64,000 nucleotides of DNA from Lotus japonicus (Eukaryota; Streptophyta; Magnoliopsida; Fabales; Fabaceae), in the NCBI RefSeq assembly GCF_012489685.1, contig NC_080045.1, positions 3,973,001 to 4,037,000 on the forward strand, written 5' to 3'. The stretch's first letter is position 1. Every line of letters begins with the position of its first letter. Positions 1 through 9,774 of this stretch are shown here, one piece after another. The notes beneath the pieces were generated by a model. The model ran no database searches. It was given only the letters and a program-made list of their open reading frames with translations, and had not been told where the DNA came from. Both the position numbers and the translations under genes were made by a program.

Positions 1-420
1 CTAGCGCTTTCCCCCTCTCGGTGTTGCCTCCTTTGATAGCGGAGGCGTTTTGTTGGGCTCTTTCTTCAGATATGACTTCATGTTTTGGATCATTTTGCTT
101 TGAGATAGGCTATTTACAGCTCTATGAGACTTGGATGAAGACTTAGCCCGGGTCTTCGTATGTTTGCACTTTAGTGAATGATTGTCGTTTACTTGCTTGT
201 TATTTTGATTTTATTGAACCCTCTTTTGTTTGTACAAGCAGCAATAGTTCTGAGGTTTTTTTTTTTGTGTGGCTGATAAGACATTTGCTTTTCAGAACTT
301 GGTTTGGATCGAGGAGGTCCGCCTTCATCCTCTTACTAGGCATGATGTATTAGCCTCTAAACGTGTTTCTCCGATTTAATTAATGAAATTCAGTTAAAAA
401 TTTAAAAAAAGAAAAGAAAA
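1..420 (+). mobile_element. Possible 3-prime end of a LINE (non-LTR retrotransposon)
   Basis: The last 100 bases read like the usual tail of plant LINEs: a short phrase ending in 'gatttaatt aatgaaattc' followed by an A-rich run near 395-421. No reverse transcriptase or RNase H coding remains in the window, so the assignment rests only on the shape of the tail. The element, if real, extends off the left edge. Confidence 0.3.
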
Positions 421-689
421 TAGAAGTCAACGGTTATAGTTTACAATTTCTTGTGTACTCAGACTTTGCTCTTACGTAATACATCACGCGATCCAAATCC
501 CTACCATCAACATTCATTGCTTTACAATTTATGAAACACATTGTCAAACTAATGCGAATAAATATAATTATTTGTATTATTTTAATTATCCTATTCAAAA
601 TGGGTATTAGATATCTTTTCATTGATATGATATTTAATTTAAGGAAGCTTAAATTTTTACAATTGTATTTTATATTTAAGAGTGATGAT

Positions 690-838
690 ATTCACACTCA
701 ATTTTTTCTTACATCTCAATTCTATCAATTTTTTCTTTTCATCTCTACTTGTAGCATATATGTCATATGCACCAAGCTTGTTACAAATATAATTAACTCG
801 AGGACCTCTAAAAGACTTAGTAAACACATCAGCTAGCT
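690..838 (-). pseudogene. Copia-type RNase H C-terminal remnant
   Basis: Read on the minus strand, 838 to about 690 encodes LADVFTKSF-RGPRVNYICNKLGAYD, the characteristic C-terminal end of Ty1/copia RNase H (the 'ADxxTKSL ... KLGxYD' signature). Nothing upstream of it is recognisable as RT, so this is a fragment. It lies only about 190 bases from a primer-binding site and LTR on the same strand (1029-1241). That suggests an internally deleted copia element in which gag-to-RT is gone. A stop codon lies just upstream of the surviving reading frame. Confidence 0.6.
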
Positions 839-1041
839 AACTGATCATAATCAATCTCAATGTGTTTGGTCTCTCATGGAACACTGGGTTTGAGGTATAC
901 CCAACCTCAAAAGCTATCTCAAGAGTCCCTCACATCCAGGACCGAACAAACTAGAACGTGGAATCAACAACAATGGGTGGCCCAAATGTGGGCAGTCTCC
1001 ACAACAAGCAACAAATGAATCTAGAATAGACTCTGATACTA

Positions 1042-1241
1042 TGTTGAATGACAAGAAAAGAGACAAGAGGAATTTTGGTGAATCTGTGTGTGTAACTATA
1101 CAACGGAGTTCATTATATATAATAGGTACCATAAAACTGATAAAAGTACAATAAATACAAAATATCTTATTTCTGTAATTACATGATTATGCTACCTATT
1201 TACAATTAATGATATCCTACTTGTTTACAAGATATCTAACA
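1042..1241 (-). repeat. Copia-like LTR (200 bp) with adjacent primer-binding site
   Basis: On the minus strand the segment starts TGTTAGATATC and ends TCATTCAACA, giving the TG..CA termini of an LTR. It is followed at 1041-1029 by TAGTATCAGAG, a one-base variant of the initiator tRNA-Met primer site (TGGTATCAGAG). This is therefore a 5-prime LTR for an element running leftward. It pairs in orientation with the RNase H remnant at 690-838. I could not find an identical 3-prime LTR further left. Confidence 0.6.
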
Positions 1242-1814
1242 AATACCTTATAGATTTCTTACACAAAGGAGTTTTGCATGACTCACTGAATAATGAGAGC
1301 ATCTCATTTGAGTTGGAAATATACTCCACACCTAAGACAGCACTACTTTCTAACAAAGTGAAGCAATTTTATGTTACTTGGTTCTCAAGTCACAAATGCA
1401 AAGTAAATGTGACCAAATTAAGACAGGAAACAATCCACAATTCAGGAAGAACTAGTACTCAAGTTGAGATACGCCAAGAAAGATTATCAGTTTAATATTT
1501 GATTGCAAGCAACTTGTAAATGGGATCGGATGATGCATAAAGCTGGAAAATTCAACTAAATACAGATTTATCAAAGCCATAGTAGTTCAAACAAAATAGA
1601 GCTGCAATCAGTAATTAGAAGACCAGTTAGCAGCACTCACTCCCAACTCTTGGCATGCCAGTTGTTTCCTTCTTAGTTTCAGCATCCACCTTGAAAGTTG
1701 CACCACACACCTGACCAGAACTGTCAACCCTCGGTACCGGCTTCAACTCATTAAGCGGATGCTCGAAGTTCCTCAGACCACCAGATGTTGTAAAGAAGCA
1801 TCCTGAACATGCAT

Positions 1815-2385
1815 GTTATTTCTTGAATCAAACCATTTGAGGAAAACAATTTGAAAGCACATGTTCAGTATGGAAGAAGCATTCATAATGATCAATCAAT
1901 ACAGAGCATGGGGAACTTGAAATCAGCAGGATAATTGCATAAGAAACACTTGAAATTTGTAGCATGTCCAGCTTTTCTTTCCTTAGAGTCAATGCTGATA
2001 CCCAGAGGCTGCACACACAAGCTTCTTGACAAAATTGATTTTGGGTGCAAAATCAATTGTAGCAGGATTCCAAACATGCACTTTCATGGAGTTTGTTGGG
2101 AAACAGTAAAATTTGATTTGTTGCACATCATACAAAAATTGAAGTCAAAGTCCCCTATGTCCCATTTATAAGCCATCCAACTCATCATTACTTCTTGAAT
2201 CAAACCATTTAAGCAAATAATTTGAATGCAAAAGTAACGTATGGAGGAAGCATTCATAGCGATAAATCAATACACAGAACTTGAAATCAGCAGGATAATT
2301 CATAATTGTAAAACTGGAGAAACACTTGAAACTTGACCATGGAGTTTGTTGGGGAACACTAAAATTTGATTCGTTGCACATCTTT
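1815..2385. repeat. Imperfect direct repeat inside the last DUF3700 intron
   Basis: Two related stretches, about 1815-2130 and 2190-2385, share 'cttgaatcaaaccattt', 'aagcattcata', 'gaacttgaaatcagcagg' and 'ggagtttgttggg'. The duplication lies wholly within the intron between exons 3 and 4 of the DUF3700 pseudogene, so it enlarges the intron without touching coding sequence. Confidence 0.6.
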
Positions 2386-4189
2386 ATTAGAATTTATGTT
2401 CGGTCTAACTCTACTCCAGAAGCTAGCTTAGGGTTGATGATTTCTCTACCCTTTATAACGACTTATTTAACTATGTCTTTAGTCAATGAGAGACCTCTGA
2501 ACAATCTTACAAAAAAAATTGTGTTAATGCCCCTTATTTCCCATTTCTAAGCAATCTAAGTCATTATTCCTTCTTTTGCTCCTAATCACCTGTAATATGC
2601 TTATGCTCACATCATATCGTTTAAAAGTGAGGTTTCTAAAGATGTTCATCTACTTTACCACATTCTTTTAGGAGGTAAGTAATAGCATGTTCGGATCAGC
2701 TTCTATTTCCTCAGAAAATTTCTAGAACTCAAAAACTATTCAAAGAAGCTTCTCCCTGAAATTGAGTATGGCTTTAGACACAATTGTGAAAGTATTTCCA
2801 AACATACAATAAATTATTTAATTACCTTTGGGGAATGGAGCGAAAGATTTCCCACAGCTCTTACTTACAATCCCTGTCTCATCTGAAAGAACAAGATTTC
2901 CATCAGCATCAGTTCCCTAAAAGAAGGGAACACTCCCATCAGAATCCTGGAAAGAACCAACATAGTATATCAGGTCAGAGCAGAAAAATTATTGGTAAAT
3001 ATGACAGAGAAGACAAAGTTAGGCCCTGGATTAATACTCACAGAAGCAACAAAGGCAGTTTTAGAACTGCTGTCAAACAGGATAAATGCAAATTTGCCTT
3101 GGAAATCTCTCACCACCTGATCAGCAGGGTAGGGACCTCGATCTCGTAGTGTCCTGTAAGCCTCTATGACAATGATCACCTCATTTGCTGTTTTGTTCAA
3201 TCCGTATTGCTGCTTAAGATGAGCAACATTGTCAATGTGGCCTTGAAACAAGCAGAAGATGTCATCCACCACTGCAAATAGCCTAGCAAAGATGATACAA
3301 GAAAAACAAATAGAATTAATTAACCTTCTATAGAAACACTTTCCAGAAAAAAGTTAGATACAGTTCTTTACATGTTTTTACTTAAAATATTAAGAAAGTG
3401 AGTGACTGAGTTTTTCATTGGGCAACAGCAAAAACATTTTGTACTGTCCTGCAGATAAGTTTAGTCCGGAAAGGAGAAACTTCCATCCATGGTGATTTTG
3501 GTAATAAAGCATTTGCCAACAGATCAAAGAGAGTGAAGGACAAAATTAGGTGTAACATTAGAAAGGAGATATTAGGCAAGTTTTAATCAAAGTATCACAA
3601 TAATGTTTTCAATCTGATTAAATTACAGTACAAGAAGCAATAGATAAGCCATACTAGATAGATTATTAGAGGATCTGCAAAAGATTACATGTTACATGAC
3701 TACATGTACTGAATTGACAAGTGAAAAAAAAAAACTATATATAATTGGTTAAGATCTACGAAAAAACAATAGACAAGATATATGATTTTTACCACCCACT
3801 GTGACAACCTTAAAGGAGAACAACCTATTGGATTTTATATATGATATGCTAAATATTTTTTCTGTCTTCTATTGAAGTCATTGACCCCGAAACAACACAA
3901 AGCATAAGCATATGCTAATATGCACAACCTAACAAAAGAAGCATGAGCAAAATGACAAAACGCAATTAACAAATACAAGTGTCAAGTGTGCATATCAAAA
4001 CACTAGCAGTTCTGGAAACTTATCATTAAATCCAAGAGTTTTATGAAATAAAAGTGGACAATCCACAATCACTGAGGCATGGTCAAGGAAAATTCCAATA
4101 AGGTTCATACAGGGTAATTATCCCATGTCCCAACAAGTGCGATTATCAAAACATAAGCTTTTATCTCCACAAATCATAATTACCCCAAA

Positions 4190-4215
4190 TAATATAATAA
4201 TAATAATAATAATAA
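4190..4215. repeat. (TAA)n microsatellite
   Basis: About 26 bases of TAA/ATA trinucleotide repeat in the first intron of the DUF3700 pseudogene. Confidence 0.85.
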
Positions 4216-4612
4216 AAATGAGAATGAAGTAACAAAATCAGAACACTTGGGGTTTATCCACTAAAACAAAAGGCTCCGACTTTGATCTCTTCAAAGGTGC
4301 CCAGATCGAAAGAAAAAAAAAACATTAAAGTCAGAGGAATGAAATAACAAAATGAGACAATGTGAACAACAACAAAGGATCCAGTAACATTACATGTAGT
4401 ATATTCGAATACCTTGGGAGCAGTGGATTATGTTTATCAATGGAATATGCCAAGAGAGCCGAAGGGACAAGATTGAGGGTGACAGAAGAAGGGTAAACAG
4501 AGGTGAAGTGTTTGGCCAAAAACCCATCTTTGATTGCTGAAACAGAGCTGGATTGAGGACTCTGCAGACCCTCTGGACTCTTGGCTACAGATTTGTCAAA
4601 AACAGCAAAAAC

Positions 4613-5729
4613 GCACCTTCTCTCCTCTGTTTTTAAAATTTCAGATTCAACTCAAAATCATCTTCTTCTCTCTCCACCTTTAATTTTTTCGTCTCTTCTC
4701 TTCCTAAAGCAGTGTTTCTTCTTCTCCTCAAACCATTTGCTCAGTTTTTATTTTATTTTATTTTTTTCCCTTCTCTTCCTGAGCTCTATTGGTTAAACTT
4801 AATGAGGTTCCATTTCTTTCTAATTTCTCTCTTTATTAGTTCAGTTTGTTCACTCTATTTTCACTACTATTTAAGGTTTGATTCTTTTTCCTAAACCTAT
4901 AAATTAGTATTTTTTAGCTTTTGTTTATGATTATTGCTGGACCAGTTTTATATTCAATGTGCTACTTTGGTCCAAAAGGAACAATTGTTACGAACTGCTA
5001 TTTTGGTAATTAGGACTTAATTTTTTGTGTTGTCATGACTAACCTCATGTAGTTTCTAGTGTTCTCTCTAATTGGATAAGTACTTTATTGTGCTTTAATG
5101 TCAACTTTGTGATGCTACTTTCTTATTCTTAGTTATTTTGATCAGTGTTATACTACTCCATAATCAGGATTTCATAGTTTAACTATCATATTGTTGATCT
5201 ATTTGTGGAGATGATTTTAGTTTTCACTATAATGTTTGATTGTGTTATTGCAGAAAGAAGGAGAGCATGTGGAACAAGATTGTTAGGCATGATGATGAAG
5301 ATAATGGTCTGTTATGGTAGAGCCATTAATAGGAGTAGATGGTTCTTCAAGTACAACATTGATTTATGGAAAATATTGGCTCACTCCAAAGAATGCTTTC
5401 TATTTGGTCATTATTAGTATATACTTATAATTGGATTTCTCATGTTTGTTCTTAGTTGTCGCTATAATTTATATTAATCTTACAATTTCATTTTTTAGCT
5501 ATTCTTCTCCCTTACTTTTTTTAGAAATAACTTATTTAAAATCGGACTTGAGTTTAACAAAAATACTTACATGGTTATATTGTCAAATGACGATTCTTAT
5601 ATGGTTTATTATTAAATTTTTAAATATAAAATTTTCCAACCAGAATCTCAAATAAACATAGAATTACTTCAAAAATTTATTTGATCAACTTAAGTGTGCG
5701 ATACAAATAGGATTTCTTAAAAAAAAAAC
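4613..5729. other. Spacer upstream of the DUF3700 pseudogene, no gene recognised
   Basis: 4620-4790 is strongly pyrimidine-rich on the plus strand, so a GA-rich leader of the minus-strand gene would lie here. Around 5225-5260 there is a 'ttattgcag' acceptor-like sequence followed by a short open stretch (KKESMWNKIVRHDDED) that soon meets stops. I cannot name it. The rest is AT-rich with no supported feature. Confidence 0.4.
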
Positions 5730-6624
5730 TCCTATACTAATAAATTATTTTGGTTAACTAATAAATCATTTAAATAAATTATTCTTCAATGTTTAAGTAT
5801 ATAATTTCACTTTTAAAAAAATAAATTCATTAATTAACGGGAAAAATATCAATGCTAACTAAAATAATAATTTTTTAAAAATTCTTACATAATGGATTTT
5901 TATATTATATATGGATTGACATATCTTCCTTTATATATAGTTAATTTACACTAAGTTTTATTATAAAATTATTTTTTCAAAGTTTAAATAACAATTTCAG
6001 TACAATTTAAATTATTTTGGTTAACTAATAAATTATTTAAATAAATTATCCTTCAACGTTTTAATAAATAATTTCATTAATCAACGGGGAACATGTCCTT
6101 GCTAATAATTTTTAAAAATAATTCTTACACAATGAATATTTATATTACATACACCTAGGAGGTGTTGTTTCCACTTTTTTGATTGGGTTGACCTCCTATC
6201 TTATCCTTTATAAAGGATTTCCCAGCTTTTCTAGCAATATATATATATAAACTTTTTAGGGTTAATCGTCTACTTGGTCCCTGTCTTTGTCTCGCCGTCT
6301 GAAATTAGTCCCTCCCCGGAAAATTTACAAATCTGGGTCCTCTCGTTTGCAATAAGTCTGGAGCAGGTCCTCGCCGGAGTCCGGAGCTCCGACGGGTGAT
6401 GAATTGACATGGTGACTGGATAAATGACGCTTACGTGGATTTAAAAAAATAAGAAAAAAACAAAATTAAATAAAACATCAGAAATTTAATTTAATTAATA
6501 AAATAAAATTAACAAAAAAACCTTCTTAATGATTAACCCTTAAAAATAACAAAAACAAAATCCCCCAAATTAACCCCAAGCCTCCACACCGTTTACAAGT
6601 CCAACACTAACCCTGGTTCTTCAT

Positions 6625-6850
6625 CCATGGATTCAGCAACATCTCCTCCAAGAACAACCAATTCTTCACCTTTGACCCTTCCTCTAACTCATGGTTCCTT
6701 CACCCCACTCCAACCACTCCGCAGCACCAGCCAAACACCTCCTTCATCAACACCACCTCCCTCTTTGTGGGTCAAAACCCATAACAAAGCTCGGGCCTTT
6801 CTCTTCTTTCCTTACAAAGATCCTTCTTTTTCATTGTTACAGGTATAGGT
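6625..6850 (+). pseudogene. Possible captured kelch/F-box-like fragment in Pack-MULE 1
   Basis: One plus-strand frame gives FFTFDPSSNSWFLHPTPTTP, which resembles the blade motif of kelch-repeat F-box proteins ('xxFDPxxNxWxxLP'). The match is short and the frame breaks soon after. I treat it as a possible second captured fragment only. Confidence 0.25.
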
Positions 6851-7164
6851 GGATTGGTTCGATTAGGCTTTTAGAGTTGAAGGTGGCTGGTGGTTTGATT
6901 TCTGAGTCTATGGGTTTGGATTTGAAGGTTGGGGTTGGAGCTTGCGTCGATCTCTTGGAGTTTCTGGGTTTGGATTTCTGGGTTTCTGGGTTTGAAGGTT
7001 TGGTGGTCGTTGGTTTGGGATTTGAGTTTCTCGGTTGCCTGATCTCGTGTCGTTTCCGGTTTGAAGGTGGGGAATCGGTGGAGTCTGGAGAGAATGGTGT
7101 GGAGTTGGAGCTTCAATCTCGTTAATGGGGTTTTTGGTACGAGTGTTCCCTTCCTCTGTTGCGG

Positions 7165-7356
7165 TGCTATTCATGGCTTCCATCCCTCCATCTATTGTGG
7201 CCGTGAAGGTTTCTTGGTCCAAAGTGATTTGTGGAAGGGCATCATTCAATTTCATGTTTAATTTGGTGAGCTTCCTCACACTGTTGTTCACAGCTTCCAC
7301 AATTCTAAGCCCTTTGAATTTTTTACCCCTTCGTCCAAAGCTGCCTTGCTCACAAA
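7165..7356 (-). pseudogene. Captured urease C-terminal fragment in Pack-MULE 1
   Basis: On the minus strand from 7356 the sequence reads [17 protein letters not shown], then, one base out of frame, [20 protein letters not shown] followed by [19 protein letters not shown]. This follows the end of the alpha part of plant urease ([41 protein letters not shown]). The final residues of urease (..LSRNYFLF) are absent and a frameshift separates the two pieces. The fragment cannot make urease (nickel enzyme, urea hydrolysis). Its position between MULE terminal repeats shows gene capture by the transposon. Confidence 0.8.
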
Positions 7357-8722
7357 AGTTAGGTTTTTGAAGACAAAGATGAAGATTTTGGACATAGGGT
7401 GATTCTGGAATTTTTTTTTTGGAAGGGAGGCTTGTTTGATGTGAGATGTTTTCCTGGGTTTTGGATTATTTTCTGGGTTTGATTGATGATGGTGGTAGAG
7501 AAGAGAAAAGGAGAATTTGATTTTGTTAACTAGTTTAGGATTAGGATTACATTTGTTAATTAATTTTATTTTTTAATTAAATTAAAATTTATGACATGTA
7601 ATTTATTTTTATTTTTTTTCCTTGACACATAAGCGTCATTTATCCAGTCACCATGTCAATTCATCACTCGCCGGAGCTCCGGACTCCGGCGAGGACCTGC
7701 TCCAGACTTATTGCAAACAAGAGGACCCCGATTTGCAAATTTTCCGGGGAGGGACTGATTTCAAACGGCGAGACAAAGACAGGGACCAAGTAGACGATTA
7801 ACCCAACTTTTTAATTCTCAAAAAATATATTCATTTATACATACTTAATTTAAAATAACTTTTACGATAAATTAATTTTTAACTTTACTAAATAATTTTA
7901 TTATTTTTTAAAGTATTTGTTAACGAATAAATTATTTAACGAAATTATTTTTTAAGGTTTAAATAAATAATTTCATAAATCAACGGGGAAAATGTTCGTG
8001 CTAACAAGAATTATATTTTTTTAGAAATTCTTACATAATGAATTTTTATATTATATAGAGATTATTTATATCTTCTTTTACAGAGTTAATTTACATTAAA
8101 TTTTAAAATAAAAATATTTTTCCGTTTTTAACTAAATATTTTGATTTATATTGAACTATTTTGGTTAACTAATAAATGATAAATTATTTAAATTATTTAT
8201 CTTATAATTTTTAAATAAATAATTTCATGAATCAACGGGAAAAATATATATGCTACTAAAATTTATATATTTTGAAAAATTCTTAAATAATGAATTTTTA
8301 TATTATATAGAGATTAGTTATTTCTTTATTTTTTTCAATGAATACATAAATAATTTTACCATAATTTACATTATTTTTTAAATACATAATTTCATCAATC
8401 AACAGGGAAAATGTCTATGCTAACAAAATTAATAACTTTTAAAAATCTTACTTAATAATTTTTTATATTACATAAAAATTAGTAATAATAAAACTCAGAA
8501 AATATTGGCGGACCATAAATTTCTCATAAACTTAATCAAACCTTTACTATATACTATAAAATAAATTCAAATATTATGCAACTTTTCAGACTCACATATA
8601 TTACAATTGCTTTATCTCAAAAAATTTAATTTATATTTTATTTTAAATAAAAATTGTTAAGTAAAATCGATCGCGGTAGACGATCGTGACCCGTGCAACT
8701 GCACGGGTAACTTACTTGTTTT

Positions 8723-9225
8723 AGGCTAAAAAAATACTTTTGAGCCCTAATATTTCAAGTTTGTGTAAATTCTGCCCCTACTATATTTTTGTCGATGTTT
8801 CTACCCCTCATGTTTTCAAACAGTGCACCGTCTACCCTTCTGTTAGTCAGACGTTAAAAAACTAACGGAATGAGCTGATTTGACTTTTTTTTTAATATTT
8901 TTTAGACCTAGCACGTGGAAATTACAAGTGAAATTAGAAAAAGGAGGCGTGGGAGACATGTATTTAACCAGTTCAGTTACATACATAATTGATATATACA
9001 TCAAGCAAATTTAATTTATATCATTTCCTTGATCATCATCAATTTCATATACTTCTATTCATCTCTTCAATCCACTCAGGAACCTCTCTTGAGAAAGCCT
9101 GACTGACGGAGGGGTAGACAGTGCACTATTTGAAAACATGAGGGGTAGAAACGTCGACAAAAATATAGTAGGGGCAGAATTTACACAAACTTAAAATTTC
9201 AGGGGTCAAAAATGCTTTTTAGCCT
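8723..9225. mobile_element. Inverted-repeat element (about 500 bp, 128-bp arms)
   Basis: The left arm 8723-8850 (aggctaaaaa...ttagtcag) is matched in inverse by 9099-9225 (ctgactgacgg...tttttagcct). Shared phrases include 'tgtgtaaattctgcccctactatattttt' on one arm and its complement on the other. There is no coding sequence between the arms. The flanking bases show no convincing target duplication. It begins 4 bases after the Helitron-like terminus, so it probably landed near that end. A non-autonomous MULE or foldback type is likely. Confidence 0.7.
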
Positions 9226-9406
9226 TCTTTTTAACAGATAGAAATTGGTGCAGTGTGAAACTGTAGAAGGAAACGAATTACTAATTACTAGTAATTAGTA
9301 TTGATAATGATGAGGCTTATCAACAAAAAATGTATTGATAATCATCAGGATTATTATTAAGGTAATTTTGTTGTTTTTAAGAAAAACAAATCTATGTGGT
9401 GTGAGG

Positions 9407-9559
9407 TACACCTCCGGTCACTATCATAAGAAAAAAAAAATAAGTTTTTAAATTCATTTAATAAATGATGTATCTAGTTTATAATAATGACTAAATACAT
9501 CATTTATTCAATAAATTTAAAATGTTATTTTTTGCTTATAATAGTGACCGGAGGGTGTA
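9407..9559. mobile_element. MITE (153 bp) with inverted ends
   Basis: The ends tacacctccggtcacta and tagtgaccggagggtgta are inverse complements with one base indel. The match continues through cataag / cttata into an AT-rich centre that also folds (ataaatgatgta / tacatcattta). It is short, non-coding and strongly palindromic. Confidence 0.75.
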
Positions 9560-9774
9560 TTGATAATATACTTTTATCCTATCATGTGTTTGAGGTTGAC
9601 ATGATAATGATAGGATATGATATAAACAATAAAAAATATAACAAATATTCCTTTGAATAAAAATACATAATATTTTTTAAAAATAAATTTTTTAAATAAA
9701 CTTTTTTATAAGTGTTTATTCTATAAAATTTGATGTTTATATATTTTTATAAATGAGCATTTTTTTTTGAAATG

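Larger units (their letters stand above)
1627..4612 (-). pseudogene. DUF3700 / stem-specific TSJT1-like protein (glutamine-amidotransferase fold), broken
   Basis: Four exons on the minus strand reconstruct most of a protein of the aluminium-induced / TSJT1 family (DUF3700, Ntn-hydrolase fold, YGL and LRDR motifs). Exon 1 is 4413-about 4612 (..KDGFLAKHF..), exon 2 is 3042-3282 (VDDIFCLFQGHI, KQQYGLNK, YRTLRDRGPYP), exon 3 is 2826-2946 and exon 4 is 1627-1802 (GGLRNFEHPLNELKPVPRVD). All introns have GT..AG ends and the phases agree. Two lesions are visible. The codon where relatives start (Met-Leu-Ala-Val-Phe) reads GTT at 4610-4612, with no in-frame ATG between it and an upstream stop. The Trp of the 'PFFWGTDADG' motif is a TAG stop at 2917-2919. 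The reading frame is otherwise conserved, so inactivation looks recent. The family has no settled biochemical role. A sequencing error could mimic one lesion but hardly both. Confidence 0.75.
6259..7804. mobile_element. Pack-MULE (Mutator-like, non-autonomous) copy 1
   Basis: Long terminal inverted repeats of roughly 180 bp: the left arm starts gggttaatcgtctactt and the right arm ends in its complement at 7804. Arms share GC-rich phrases such as 'gaggacctgctcca' and 'ccggagctccg'. The element is flanked by a perfect 9-bp target duplication, aacttttta, at 6250-6258 and 7805-7813. Long TIRs plus a 9-bp duplication are the Mutator hallmark. There is no transposase. The interior instead carries gene-like sequence, including a urease fragment, so it is a Pack-MULE. 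It is nested inside the Helitron-like AT repeat. A second member of the family lies at 22100-23678. Confidence 0.9.
5730..8718 (+). mobile_element. Helitron-like element with AT-rich internal repeats, split by a MULE
   Basis: The 3-prime end carries a perfect 9-bp hairpin at 8689-8708 (acccgtgca / tgcacgggt, 2-base loop). It is followed about 6 bases later by CTTG and then T, close to the Helitron terminus (hairpin, then CTRR, inserted before T). A plausible 5-prime end 'tcctatactaataaat' lies at 5730. The body on both sides of the nested MULE (6259-7804) contains degenerate repeats with the phrases 'ggttaactaataaat', 'aatttcat..atcaacggg' and 'attcttacataatg', near 5750, 6020, 7930, 8165 and 8390. 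No RepHel protein is present, so any element is non-autonomous. The terminal CTTG is off-consensus and the base before the 5-prime end is C rather than A. Confidence 0.4.

Noticed and set aside
7061..7370. Plus-strand open frames in Pack-MULE 1 as genes
   Set aside because: They lie opposite the urease fragment, are low-complexity or lack start context, and none matches a family.
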